Notes under the pieces: generated by a model
Database searches by the model: none
What the model was told of the DNA's origin: nothing
What the model saw: the letters and a program-made list of their open reading frames with translations, nothing else
Shown here: piece after piece, positions 48,127 to 58,039 of the stretch
Layout of the letters: each line of letters starts with the position of its first letter
Numbering within the stretch: the first letter of the stretch is position 1
Assembly: GCF_036711975.1 (NCBI RefSeq)
Contig: NC_091967.1
Location: 29,985,501 to 30,049,500, forward strand
From: Onthophagus taurus
Lineage: Eukaryota; Arthropoda; Insecta; Coleoptera; Scarabaeidae
Reading direction: 5' to 3'
Length of the DNA: 64,000 nt
Program-made: the position numbers and the translations under genes

Positions 48127-49170
48127 GAGTAACACCACTGTAGAATTAAAAAAAAAATCATTTTTTTTTATTGGCTTTAAAGATGCTTGACACCTTATAG
48201 AATAAGAAGAAAACAATTGTATATTTGTACACAATATTACATTATTACACTGATTATATACCAATCAGGAACACTCCGTAACTACATACAGCATTTGAAT
48301 CATCTTAGAATAGCATCAGCACGTGTACACGAAGGACGTGAATATTTCGTAGACTAAAAACGCGAGTTCTATTGTGTAGTGTTTTGAATCGATTTTTCTC
48401 AAATTATTTGTAGTTGAAGTGATTTCTAGTATTACAATGAGTGACAGTAGTATAGATTCGCCGATTCAAGAACCTCCTCCTCGAACCTGCGTTCTAGGAG
48501 GAGGTTCTTGAATCGGCAAATTTTTTGGGGGTCAGAGGAGGTTCGATGAGGAGAGGAGGTTCTTGAATCGGCGATTCTTTTGAGGGTCGGAGGAGATTCG
48601 ATGAAGAGAGGAGGAGGTCAATTAACTTGAGAAGGTCATGTTATTTTGACGAAATTATTAAAAATTTATCTTTATTAAAAATGTATCTTTATTAAAAATG
48701 TATCTTTATTAAAAATGTATCTTTATTTAGGTTATGTTATTAAAAATTTATCTTTATATGTAACCTGTTTACCTAGATGAAAACAATTACTATGTTTATC
48801 CTTCGACGCTTCTCAATGAACTGGTAATGTTTTCGATATATCTCTTAACTTATTGTACACAAAGGTATACGGTTTTGGGACATGTAGGTATACAAATAAG
48901 TGAGTCATGATCTACCTGCGGGATATTTTTTAAAATTTATTGTGTAAAGGTATACGGAGCTTTAAAATATGCGAGGAGGTTCTTGAATCGGCAAATTTTT
49001 TGGGGGGATACGTTCGAGGAGGAGGTCAATTAACTTAATACTAGTAAGTGAGTCATGATCTACCTGCGAGATATTTTTTAATTTATTATGCAGAGGTATA
49101 CGGAGTTATAAATATACATGTATACAAACGCACTCGATGCATCCTCCTCCTCCCCAATAAGTTTCAGGAG
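48127..49170. repeat. Left terminal region with hairpin and direct repeats
   Basis: Non-coding. Holds a perfect 22-bp inverted repeat (48460-48481 / 48496-48517, 14-nt loop). The arm word GAGGTTCTTGAATCGGC recurs at 48554-48572 and 48972-48992. A 17-bp tandem repeat ATTAAAAATGTATCTTT lies at 48658-48760. Paired direct repeats GTGAGTCATGATCTACCTGC (48900, 49048) and GGAGGTCAATTAACTT (48609, 49020) are also present. It probably includes the left TIR and cis-acting replication or packaging sites. Only comparison with the right end could delimit the TIR. Confidence 0.65.
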
Positions 49171-49181
49171 CGGTGAGGGTT

Positions 49182-49187
49182 TATAAA
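49182..49187 (+). promoter_or_regulatory. TATA box of the polymerase gene
   Basis: TATAAA within GGGTTTATAAACGCC lies 70 bases before the ATG at 49257, allowing a transcription start near 49212. No other TATA-like motif is closer. Confidence 0.55.
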
Positions 49188-49256
49188 CGCCTGCGAAATG
49201 TGGTATTGACGTAGTTCTTTCATAACAAGTAGAAGTGTACAACATTAAATTGTAAA

Positions 49257-52200
49257 ATGGTCGTGTGTGAGGATTGTGGAAAAAGTTTTACTCGAGTTGA
49301 CAATTTAAAAAGACATCAACGATTATCTTGTATTGGCAAGAGAATCAAGCTTGACGCACCGCAAATTCCAAAAGCAGTAAAATGTGAGGCTTGCGATGAT
49401 TATGTAAATAGACAATGTTACTCTGCACATTTACGAAGCAACGCACACAAGCGTAACGCTTTTGTTATAATCGATGACGGAGTGGAGAGAATAGCTGGAG
49501 CATTCGGTGACAAAATTGTCAGTTATCGAATAAGTGAAGAAGGTTTTTTTGTGGATTTGGATGAATTTTCTCATAGAATTCGAGAAAAAATACTAAATCT
49601 AATACAAAGCGCAATCGATATTCACCGAAATGTAAAATTAAATATGGAATGTTTTGGTTTGTATTTTTTACAATCAAAGGAAGACTGTGAAATAAAATCA
49701 TTTAATACGAAAAATAAGGTAGTATCATTAGCGTCGGATCTGTATAAAATATATAAGGAATTTATTGATGAAATTTCATCAAAAATGTCAGAATTCCAGG
49801 AACGAGATTCAGGTAAGCGTAATGTGACATAATATACCTATATATTAAAAAATAAATGTTTCAATATTTTATTTAGGATGGACTTTAATGCAAATTCTCT
49901 ATATGGAGTTAAATTTAAACAAATATAATCCTATCAGAGCATCTAATTACATCGATCTACCATCGCAAATAAAAGCAAAGCGTGCTGTGATAAATATACA
50001 AAACGCGGATGATGCATGTTTTGCATGGGCTGTAACATCCGCACTACATGAACCGAACGGTTTACCACAGAGGACATCTTCGTATCCGAATTACCTAGAC
50101 TGCGGCTTAGACTATTCAAATATTGTTTTTCCAGTTAAATTACGAGATATACCTGTATTTGAAAAGCAGAACAAACTATCTATTAATGTATATGGAATAA
50201 ATGAGTATTTTAAAGACGGTGTTATGAATTATGACATAATTACAATGTATATATGTCGACAAAAAGAAGAAAGACATATAAATTTATTATTGGTTACAAA
50301 TGATTCCGGGAATAGTCACTATTGTTGGATAAAAAATCTGTCTCGATTACTATCATCGCAAGCATCGCAGAATGGTCATGAAAAGTATATTTGCGACGGA
50401 TGCTTGGTATTCTTTACGTCAGAAAATAAACTTATCCGTCATCAAAGTGACGATTGCAGCAAGGTAAGGGCAATTTTACCAACAACAAATTTGAAAATAA
50501 ATAAATATGGAAATGAAGAAAAGGAAAATATACTACAGTTCGAAAATTTTGAACGACAATTAAAAATACCGTTCGTGGTGTATGCAGATTTTGAAGCATT
50601 ACAGAAACCGATCACCGATGCGGAAGCAACAGAACTTAACGATGATAATTCATACTCCGTCAAATGTTTCAAACACGAACCTTATGCATTTGCATATTAT
50701 ATAAAATGTTCATATGACGAATCATTGTCGAAGTTTGAAATATATCGCGGATGTAATGCTGCTCAAATTTTCATGAGCAAGTTGGAACATGACGTTCTGA
50801 ATATATACAAAAATTATTTAAGCCAACCAAAAGAAATGCTCCCATTACCACCTATTGATAGATTAATACATGAGATGCAGGATATCTGTCACATTTGTTC
50901 GCACAAAATAAAGGAAGGTAATAAAGTGTGCGATCATGATCACCTAACTGGGTTGTATAGAGGACCCGCACATGCTGTATGTAACATCAATTATCAATTA
51001 CCAAAGTTCATACCGATATTCTTTCACAATCTTTCGAACTACGATTGTCATATGTTTGTGAAAGATATGGCATTAAAAGAAGAAGACGTGGACGTTATAG
51101 CACAGAATAAAGAAAAGTATATATCATTTTCGAAAAAAATTATCGTAGGAGAAAACATTGACAGCAAGGGAAAGCTAAGGCGGGTTCATATGAAATTGAG
51201 ATTTGTGGATTCATTTAGGTTTATGGCTTTATCGCTAGAGAAGTTGGGTTCATTTTTGGAAGACAACCAATGCGTTCAAATCAGAAAATATTTTAGGAAC
51301 GAAGAACAGTTTCGACTTATACGTCAGAAAGGAGTTTTTCCGTATTCCTTTGTGGATTCATTCGAAAAGCTGAATCTTACCGCTCTGCCAGATCGAAGTA
51401 GTTTTTACAATACTTTATGCGACGATAGTATAACCGAAGAAAATTATTGTCGTGCACAAACGGTGTGGAACTTATTTAACTGTCGCACTTTAGGCGAATA
51501 TAGCGACATTTATTTAACGTCTGACGTTTTACTTTTGGCGGACGTATTTGAGAATTTCCGAACCATCTCGATGAAGTATTACTCTTTAGATCCATGTCAT
51601 TACTTCACAGCGCCGGGCTTCGGTTGGGATGCATTATTACGAATGACAGGGGTAAAATTAGAATTATTAACGGACATAGACATGTTACACTTCTTTAAAA
51701 ATGGTATTCGCGGTGGATTAAGTATGTGCACTAAACGCAGTGCGAAGGCTAACAATAAATTAATGATGGAATTTGATGAAACCAAAGACCCATCTTATAT
51801 TTTGTATCTCGACGCTACGAATTTGTATGGACACGCAATGAGACGAAAATTACCGACGGGGGGATTTCGATGGCTATCAGATGAAGAGATTCAAAAGTTA
51901 GATATTTACAATACGGAAGACGATTCCGAAAAGGGTTACGTGTTCGAGGTAGATTTAGAGTATCCGGAAGCAATACATGATGAACACAACGATTTGCCAT
52001 TTTGTCCAGAACGGATTGTACCCCCAGGTTCAAAAAATGCAAAGTTAATAGCAAATTTGGAAAATAAAACAAAATACATCATTCATTACGTGAATCTAAA
52101 GCAGTGTATCAAGTTCGGATTGAAACTAACGAAGATTTACAGAGTATTAGAATTTAAACAATCCAACTGGATGCGGAGCTACATCGATTTCAATTCCGAT

Positions 52201-53049
52201 AAACGTGCGAAAGCTAAGAATGAATTTGAAAAAAATCATTACAAAGCAATGAATAACATCGTATACGGTAAGACAATGGAAAATGTGGAAAAGCGAGTGG
52301 ATATAAGACTAGTTACCCACTGGGAATGTCGTCATAAGAAACCGGGCGTGGAAGCCCTAATAGCTAAACCAAATTTTAAATCTTCGAAAATATTTTGCGA
52401 TAATTTGATAGCCGTTCAATTGAACGTCGCGGAAGTTCGTTATTGCAAACCGCTGTATGTGGGTTTCAGTATATTAGAGCTTTCGAAAACCGTAATGTAC
52501 AGCTTCTTCTATGATTACTTAAAACTTAAATATGGAAATAACATAACACTTTTATACACCGATACTGATTCCCTAATCCTAGAAATTACTACTCCCAATG
52601 TATATGAGGATATAAAAGAAAATATTGAATTTTTTGACACGTCCAATTATCCGTTAGAGAATATACACAATATACCTCGCGGTCGATCTGTGTTGGGAAG
52701 AATGAAAGATGAATATCCAAACAGGTGCATAACGTCATTTGTTGGAACAGGAGCTAAGGCGTACTGCATCACCTTGTTGAATGATAATGTAAAGAAGGCT
52801 AAAGGAGTAAAGAAATATGTTATAGATAAACATTTAAGCGTGACCGATTATAAACGTGTGGTTGAATGTGGCGGATCGGTTCATAAAAAAATGTACATTT
52901 TTAAGTCAGAATTTCATACTATGTATACCGAATTAAAGAATAAAATTGCTCTTTCATCGTGCGATGATAAACGATACATATTACCGAACGGATGTAATAC
53001 TTTGGCGTGGGGTCATTGGTTGATAAAAAGATTGAATGCGAATAAATGA
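49257..53049 (+). CDS. polB: Protein-primed family-B DNA polymerase, two exons
   Basis: Replicates the element's linear DNA by protein priming. Exon 1 (49257-49812) encodes two C2H2-type fingers (CEDCGKSFTRVDNLKRHQ; CEACDDYVNR...HLRSNAHK) and ends in EFQERDS. A 64-nt intron (GTAAGC...TTTAG, 49813-49876) is phase 1 and restores the frame into the second exon, for a product of about 1242 aa. Exon 2 landmarks, counted from its ATG at 49888: another finger (CDGCLVFF, ~170), exonuclease ExoI (VVYADFEAL, ~230), CHIC...CDHDH zinc site (~334-352), NYDCHMFVKDM (~384), motif A YLDATNLYG (~640), motif B NNIVYGKTMEN (~789) and motif C YTDTDSL (~890). All key catalytic residues are present and no stops occur. 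It is the only plus-strand gene of the element. A poly(A) signal follows at 53112. Confidence 0.92.
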
Positions 53050-53111
53050 ATTTAATTTAAAAAAAATTGTAAAGAATAATAATAATAATGTATTTGTAAT
53101 GTTCGATTGTT

Positions 53112-53117
53112 AATAAA
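53112..53117 (+). terminator. Poly(A) signal of polB
   Basis: AATAAA 63 bases after the polB stop, in the 102-bp gap before the convergent integrase gene ends (53152). Confidence 0.6.
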
Positions 53118-53151
53118 GTCTTGTAAACTTTTAAATAGGTCTTTATACGTT

Positions 53152-54087
53152 TTAAAGAACGTTAGTTTTTGAGATCCAAGAATTATGAGACGGACCTAAT
53201 CCTAACCATTTCACAAACACTTGATTTCCTTTTCGCCGTAGCACTTTTTCCACCAAGTAGACGTCAGGATATTTAACTTTTTGTAATTCCTCTCGATAAA
53301 AACCACCCATAATTTTTTCATTGGATGCATCTTTGAGCAGATATGTTGTTGGGAAAGTATTACGAACAGAATGTATTGTAAACACTTCGTTAGACCAATT
53401 GGGAGTATAGTTTTTGGTGAAGGCGTGTCGATGCTTGCTCACTCTGACGTGATCACCGACATTAAATTTTTTGGTATAAGGATCGACAATTTTTATGTAA
53501 TTATATACAGTTTTTAACAGTGTCGATGCGTTTCTGTTATTTACCTCGCTAGGTTTCATTCCTATCGTCCTGTGAACTTGGTTGTTATAATCCAGAATTA
53601 ATTTGGGAAGCAATTCCAACCAACGATAGTTACCTTGCATACTAAATTCTTTCCACATTTTTTCTTTTATTGTTCTATTAAACCGTTCAACAATAGAACT
53701 CTTTAAATTGGAAAATGAACTGTAGTGATTGATGTGATATCGTGACATGAGCTTTTTAAAATCCTCATTGTAAAATTCTTTTCCGTTATCCGTTTGCAGA
53801 TTCTTCGGTATGTTTTTCCGCTTTTCCGATAGAATTGTTTCCATAGCTCGCGTAACTTCTTTGCCAGTTTTGTTTTTTAGTGGTACAGCCCATCCATACT
53901 TTGAGAAAGCATTAATAACTGTTAGAATATATTTAAAATTACCATTTGCTTTTGAATAAGGTATCATCTCCACTAAATCAGCTTGAAATAAGTCCGTTAA
54001 ACCTTTTATAATAACACGTCTGCGTTTATACTTTTTCCTCGCGGACGCGTGCAACTCGTTTACGACGGACCTTTTAATATCGCTCAT
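53152..54087 (-). CDS. int: Maverick integrase with C-terminal chromodomain
   Basis: A retroviral-type integrase (rve fold) that inserts the element into chromosomes. Of 311 residues, the catalytic triad is D37 (LFQADLVEM), D100 (LQTDNGKEF) and E134 (SSIVERFNRT), 33 residues apart for the last pair. A GDHVRVSKHRHAFTKNYTPNWS block (~215-236) resembles the SH3-like DNA-binding region of Maverick integrases. Residues ~272-311 (YLVEKVLRRKGNQVFVKWLG) form a chromodomain, which in related retroelements directs insertion to particular histone marks. No separate N-terminal HHCC zinc finger is evident in the ATG-initiated frame, which is shorter than some Maverick integrases. Its ATG overlaps the stop of the upstream gene (ATGA), suggesting coupled translation. 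Confidence 0.92.
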   Translation of the reverse strand: MSDIKRSVVNELHASARKKYKRRRVIIKGLTDLFQADLVEMIPYSKANGNFKYILTVINAFSKYGWAVPLKNKTGKEVTRAMETILSEKRKNIPKNLQTDNGKEFYNEDFKKLMSRYHINHYSSFSNLKSSIVERFNRTIKEKMWKEFSMQGNYRWLELLPKLILDYNNQVHRTIGMKPSEVNNRNASTLLKTVYNYIKIVDPYTKKFNVGDHVRVSKHRHAFTKNYTPNWSNEVFTIHSVRNTFPTTYLLKDASNEKIMGGFYREELQKVKYPDVYLVEKVLRRKGNQVFVKWLGLGPSHNSWISKTNVL

Positions 54088-54509
54088 TTTCTGGATATTT
54101 CAATGAGCAGTTCTACCATAAATGGTTTCTTGAGTAAAGTGGTCTTCGTTGTGGGTTTGCAAACTATTTTATCTCCAAAGAAGAGAACATTTAACTTTTT
54201 ATTTGGATCGAAGATACTCCCGTTAATAATCATTTCAACGTCTCCTTCAAATCGGTATTTCACTATTTCACCAATATATAAATAGTTTATATATTTACTT
54301 ACGTAACCTAAATTTTGAATAATGTAATAATTATCCGTTGTATCCGTAGTTCCATCTCCGCTAAACGTAAGTATTGTTGGTTGTTTGAAATATCGTTGTA
54401 AGTTTTCACGTTTATTAAAATGAGCAGCAATGTTGTGTCCGTGTACGTGTTTACCAAACTTATCGATCGTCATACTAGACGAATGTTTTCCGAACTTGCT
54501 TAAACTCAT
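54084..54509 (-). CDS. Conserved Maverick small protein of unknown function (141 aa)
   Basis: Not assigned to a family. It begins with two related hexapeptides, SKFGKH and DKFGKH, followed by a probably beta-rich domain (TNNYYIIQ-like, LYIGEIVKYRF, LNVLFFGDKIV). No transmembrane segment is seen. Small proteins with an N-terminal KxGKH pattern occur in other insect Mavericks, as far as I recall. The stop codon shares bases with the integrase start (ATGA), placing both on one transcript. A virion or spike-associated role is only a guess. Confidence 0.75.
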   Translation of the reverse strand: MSLSKFGKHSSSMTIDKFGKHVHGHNIAAHFNKRENLQRYFKQPTILTFSGDGTTDTTDNYYIIQNLGYVSKYINYLYIGEIVKYRFEGDVEMIINGSIFDPNKKLNVLFFGDKIVCKPTTKTTLLKKPFMVELLIEISRK

Positions 54510-54578
54510 CTGCTCTAGTTCACAAACGTCGGTGTTTTAAAACAAAAAATGTGAGAGTCGTATATTTATGATAATATT

Positions 54579-55742
54579 TTAACGTATAATCTCGGCCTCT
54601 GTTAGCTCCGATATTATTGATGATATTTCATTGACATGTGCAGAATGACCTGCAGTTTGCGAGGCCATCAACAAACGCAGTCTGTCGACAAGTTCGTTGG
54701 GATCGTCCCAATACTCGTATTCGATAAGAGCCCCAGGAACGACTTGTTTTTGTAATGCACCACCGACTTTTTTCTTCGGATTCGGCCAGTATTTAGCCCA
54801 ATGCACCTTGGGTTTGTTACCTTCAACGATAGGCTTGATAATATTCTGAAATTTCCCACTGTCGTCCTCAGTAGTCATACCTGCCTCTGGAATGTAATTA
54901 ATGTACGGAGCATTTGAACGTAGTAAGATATCTTTGTAGTTGCGCATGTCCTGAATTGTAAATTTGCCCGGTTCGTTTTTAAATAGTAAATCGTATAAAC
55001 CAACGGTTCCCGTATATTTGAAGTTTCCAACGTGAATATCCTGATCCTCAAAGTGAACAGGACTGACTCCAATGTAGAAACCTTCGGGAGTTTCGCGAAC
55101 ACCGTATAAACGATCATAATCATCTTTTAAATCAGTTGTTAAACCAACAATATACGTTCTGGGCAAAGGATGAAACTGACTCAAAGCGGCTTGTACCTCT
55201 GGAGATTCCAATCTTTCTTCTATTTCATCTTTAAGTCGTTCTATTCGATTATGTGCGTCCGAAATAAGAGCTCCGGTATCCTCGCTAGAATCGAGGAGTT
55301 CTTCTTCTTCGCCCGGCGGAACTTCATATACTTCTTCTTCTGCATGAGCTAATGGACCAAGAGGAGAAGACGTGGGAGAAGATACCAACCTTTTTTCAGG
55401 AGTCGATGTAGCAAATTTTCGTCGTTGTTCTTTTAATGGAACTTTCGGTTTTCGAATAAAATATTCGGTCTCGGTTTTAGCTGGTACGTCAGAAATATCC
55501 GGCGAGTAGCGTTGTATCTTAGATATCAATTTTTCTTCTTTTGGAGATAAACTTCGTTTTGGAATGGATAGTAAAGGCGCAGTGTCAAGTTTTGCGACAA
55601 TATCCTGTAAGGGTCTTGCGATGGGTGCATATGCGGTTTCCGACCGAATCCTTGACTCCTCTAAGTCTTCTTTTAAAGAACGAATTTTGTCTCTCACGAC
55701 TTCTCGTGCCGCGATAAGTTCTGCAGCTATCGTCTTGTTCAT
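54579..55742 (-). CDS. Conserved Maverick protein, 387 aa (DUF8207-like)
   Basis: The N-terminus (residues 1-40, KTIAAELIAAREVVRDKIRS) is probably a coiled coil. A disordered Pro/Ser/Glu region follows (~60-160; STPEKRLVSSPTSSPLGP). A folded C-terminal domain contains DRLYGVRETPEGFYIG, VGNFKYTGTVGLYDLLFK and LLMASQTAGHSAHVNEI. The LYGVR...G..K..GT.GLY.LLF pattern matches, from memory, the family Pfam calls DUF8207, which is widespread in arthropod Polintons. Function unknown. Its position between ATPase and integrase and its length suggest a structural or DNA-associated protein. ATG verified at 55742. Confidence 0.8.
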   Translation of the reverse strand: MNKTIAAELIAAREVVRDKIRSLKEDLEESRIRSETAYAPIARPLQDIVAKLDTAPLLSIPKRSLSPKEEKLISKIQRYSPDISDVPAKTETEYFIRKPKVPLKEQRRKFATSTPEKRLVSSPTSSPLGPLAHAEEEVYEVPPGEEEELLDSSEDTGALISDAHNRIERLKDEIEERLESPEVQAALSQFHPLPRTYIVGLTTDLKDDYDRLYGVRETPEGFYIGVSPVHFEDQDIHVGNFKYTGTVGLYDLLFKNEPGKFTIQDMRNYKDILLRSNAPYINYIPEAGMTTEDDSGKFQNIIKPIVEGNKPKVHWAKYWPNPKKKVGGALQKQVVPGALIEYEYWDDPNELVDRLRLLMASQTAGHSAHVNEISSIISELTEAEIIR

Positions 55743-55793
55743 TGTATGATGTATGTGAAGTTACTACGAACTGTACAGCTGAAGTCGTTAGTT

Positions 55794-56498
55794 TTAAACT
55801 TCAATGAATTTATCAAAACCCTTACGGTAACGTCCCTTAGATACACTAAAATCTAAATCAATAACTAGGATGCCGTGTCTATTCTCCCAACAAGCATCGC
55901 TAATTTCCTTTAGCCGATGAAACTCCATATCGCTCATTATGTGATCTTCAAATACGTGTTTTAAATTTGTTAAGTCTTGTTTAAATAACACCAAAAAGTT
56001 ACAATTATCGCGAACTAATTGTTTTGGAATTGCACTATAACTTTGACAAATTAGAAAACAATCAATGTTTTTATGTCGACCATACGAAAAAAATTCCTTA
56101 ATGACATTTTGACCTGTACAGGAAACATCGTCAAATACGACTACCGAATATTCTTTCGCATCTTCCGGTCGAATGAACTCGTCTATATTAGAAAATTCAT
56201 AGTAACCGCAATCTTTTATAGGTTCAATTAAACGTCTTAAAAAATCGTACTTATTTTGGTATAACGAATTGGAGCATAAGTATAAGTTTAGGAAGCGGAG
56301 GCCATTACGTGCAAGTAAAAGCGATAACATAGCATTTGTTTTTCCGACACCAGAGGGTCCTACAATTAAACCTCGCTTACATTTTCCACCAAATAAATTG
56401 CTGTGTCTTGTAAAGTGTTCTTCGACCGAACCATTACTAAAATTTACTATAGGCAGTGTTAGAAGTTGCGGTAGACATTTTAATTTCTCGTCGATCAT
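55794..56498 (-). CDS. FtsK/HerA-type genome-packaging ATPase
   Basis: Powers packaging of element DNA into capsids, as in adenovirus-like and PRD1-like viruses. Walker A is GPSGVGKT at residues 47-54 and Walker B VVVFDDVS at about 119-126. A downstream FLICQSYSAIPKQLVRDN (~150-168) contains the Q and R residues typical of A32-like packaging ATPases (sensor/arginine region). The length, 234 aa, is normal for the group. No signal peptide or membrane segment. It is transcribed leftward with the 387-aa gene 51 bp downstream. Confidence 0.9.
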   Translation of the reverse strand: MIDEKLKCLPQLLTLPIVNFSNGSVEEHFTRHSNLFGGKCKRGLIVGPSGVGKTNAMLSLLLARNGLRFLNLYLCSNSLYQNKYDFLRRLIEPIKDCGYYEFSNIDEFIRPEDAKEYSVVVFDDVSCTGQNVIKEFFSYGRHKNIDCFLICQSYSAIPKQLVRDNCNFLVLFKQDLTNLKHVFEDHIMSDMEFHRLKEISDACWENRHGILVIDLDFSVSKGRYRKGFDKFIEV

Positions 56499-56699
56499 GA
56501 TTCTCGTACTAAATGAATTATAACATTAACAGGATAAGACTGAATGAAAATATAGCAAAAGTAACTTTATATAGATATATTGAGTATATTGGAAGTATAA
56601 AATAATAATTAACTTAATAATTAACTTAATAATTAACTTAATAATTAACTTAATATTAACTTAATATTAACTTAATAAATAAAAGAAGAGAAGGAGTAG
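56499..56699. other. Spacer with AATTAACTTAAT tandem repeat
   Basis: 56605-56675 consists of repeats of AATTAACTTAAT/AATATTAACTT. No gene. It separates the ATPase gene from the spliced 99-aa gene. Confidence 0.8.
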
Positions 56700-57051
56700 T
56701 TACCACTCCTCCTCCTCTTCTTGATATCTTTGGTAAGGAGGTGGTGGTGCTGCTGGTGCCGGAGTAGTTGCCGGAGTCGTTGCCGGAGTCGGTGCCGGAG
56801 TCGGTGAACTAGCACATGTGCAACGGTTAATGTGCATGTTTTGCACATGCACTTCACCCCTCACCACAGCCGATTCTGACACACTCTGCAGCTGAGAAGA
56901 TAAAATTAATGACATGGAAAAAAGTATTATAAGTATAACGTACCAACTTAAATATAGCATCTAATTTTACCTCCAACGAGGCAACTTTCTGCTCCACTTC
57001 ACATAGTCTTAGCATATGATTAACTCTCATATTATCCATATTATTAGTCAT
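56700..57051 (-). CDS. Spliced 99-aa coiled-coil/proline-rich protein
   Basis: Two exons are predicted: 57051-56944 (36 codons) and 56891-56700 (63 codons plus stop). A 52-nt intron starts GTACGT and ends TTCTCAG, phase 0, so the frame is kept exactly. Exon 1 encodes a heptad-like segment (LCEVEQKVASLEVKLDAIF), probably a coiled coil. Exon 2 has a short Cys-containing piece, a run of PTPAPTPATTPA repeats, and ends PPPPYQRYQEEEEEW. A PPxY-like PPPPY motif is visible, which in many viral structural proteins recruits Nedd4-type ligases, but that role is only inferred here. Unspliced, each half would be a separate short frame, one with an unlikely hydrophobic start. No family recognised. Confidence 0.65.
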
Positions 57052-57058
57052 CTTTAAG

Positions 57059-58039
57059 CTAGGAAGGGAAGTTTACGCTATTAGTAGTGAAACTAGATAA
57101 AATACATTCAGCCTTTTTAATTTCACAGGTTAATGATGCTATGGTGATGTCGAGCGATATTGTTAAAGGGTTGTTACAGCTCGATGTCAGCCCTTCTCTA
57201 AACTGTGAAAGTTCTCTCAAAGAGGTCTGCAATTGAAGAACCTTTGCATGAAGGTCTTTATAAAAATTTTGATACAAATTATTAATTTCGGCCAAAATCT
57301 CCCCTTTGGTTGTTTCTACTGCTGTACACATTGCGTTTGAAAAAAGGCTGGCAGACACATCGGAAATATCTGAAGTAGTAGGAATATTAGCAGGAATATT
57401 GTCAACCCTTAAGATGTGTACTTTCGGGCTTAACGAAGGAATTTCGGTGTTAGGGATATTTGAGTTAGTAACGGGAGCCAATGAAGCTTTAGAAGAAGAA
57501 AAAGAAGCCTTAGTAGCTTTAAGATACTTCCGGTTACTACAGTGTTGTGATACCGCCATTAAAGCAAGAGAGTCGTCGGATTTATCGGACTCGTTCTCGG
57601 TAACCACTTTCGACTGTGTCATTTCAACCTTCGACGGGGTCGCTTGTTCAACTGACACATACTTGCGTTGGCTACGTCGCGAACGAGCACGTGCCTCCCT
57701 TCTTTCCTCTCTATACTTTTCTGACGGTACCCACACACCTGCAGCCTTCTTCCAATGTTCACGGTTCCCCGAATTCCGACGAAGTGAAAGGCGTTTCACA
57801 TTTTTATCGTCGACATTCGCGGAACCTGCGACGTTCAGAAGCGACGGATCTTGCTGCGCATTAGATTCTACGTTAGGATCCATCGGCTGCTCATTAGGTT
57901 GCACGTTTGGATCCAGCGCCTTCTCAACAGTCGATATGTTCAACAGGTTTATGTCAAAACTGTTTAACAGGAATGACTCCTGGCTGCTGGCGAAACCGGG
58001 AGCAGTTAAATCAATTTGACTAAAACCGTCTTGAGACAT
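57059..58039 (-). CDS. Unrecognised 326-aa protein behind a multipartite leader
   Basis: The ORF is open to 58060, but the first codons lie in a predicted intron. The last leader acceptor (TTTATCAAG) abuts the ATG at 58039, which is taken as the start (MSQDGFSQIDLTAPGF). It has an imperfect repeat (DPNVQPNEQPMDPNVESNAQ, ~40-60) and a very basic segment (REERREARARSRRSQRK, ~106-122), a likely nuclear-localisation or nucleic-acid-binding stretch. A Ser-rich linker follows, then a C-terminal helical, probably coiled-coil region (ILAEINNLYQNF, KVLQLQTSLRELSQF). No Maverick core family matches. It ends 8 bp before the 99-aa gene. The leader suggests strong or regulated expression. Confidence 0.65.
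   Translation of the reverse strand: MSQDGFSQIDLTAPGFASSQESFLLNSFDINLLNISTVEKALDPNVQPNEQPMDPNVESNAQQDPSLLNVAGSANVDDKNVKRLSLRRNSGNREHWKKAAGVWVPSEKYREERREARARSRRSQRKYVSVEQATPSKVEMTQSKVVTENESDKSDDSLALMAVSQHCSNRKYLKATKASFSSSKASLAPVTNSNIPNTEIPSLSPKVHILRVDNIPANIPTTSDISDVSASLFSNAMCTAVETTKGEILAEINNLYQNFYKDLHAKVLQLQTSLRELSQFREGLTSSCNNPLTISLDITIASLTCEIKKAECILSSFTTNSVNFPS

Noticed and set aside
57306..58019. Long plus-strand frame opposite the 326-aa gene
   Set aside because: It is antisense to a frame that has matching splice signals and sensible protein features; its residues show no family resemblance.
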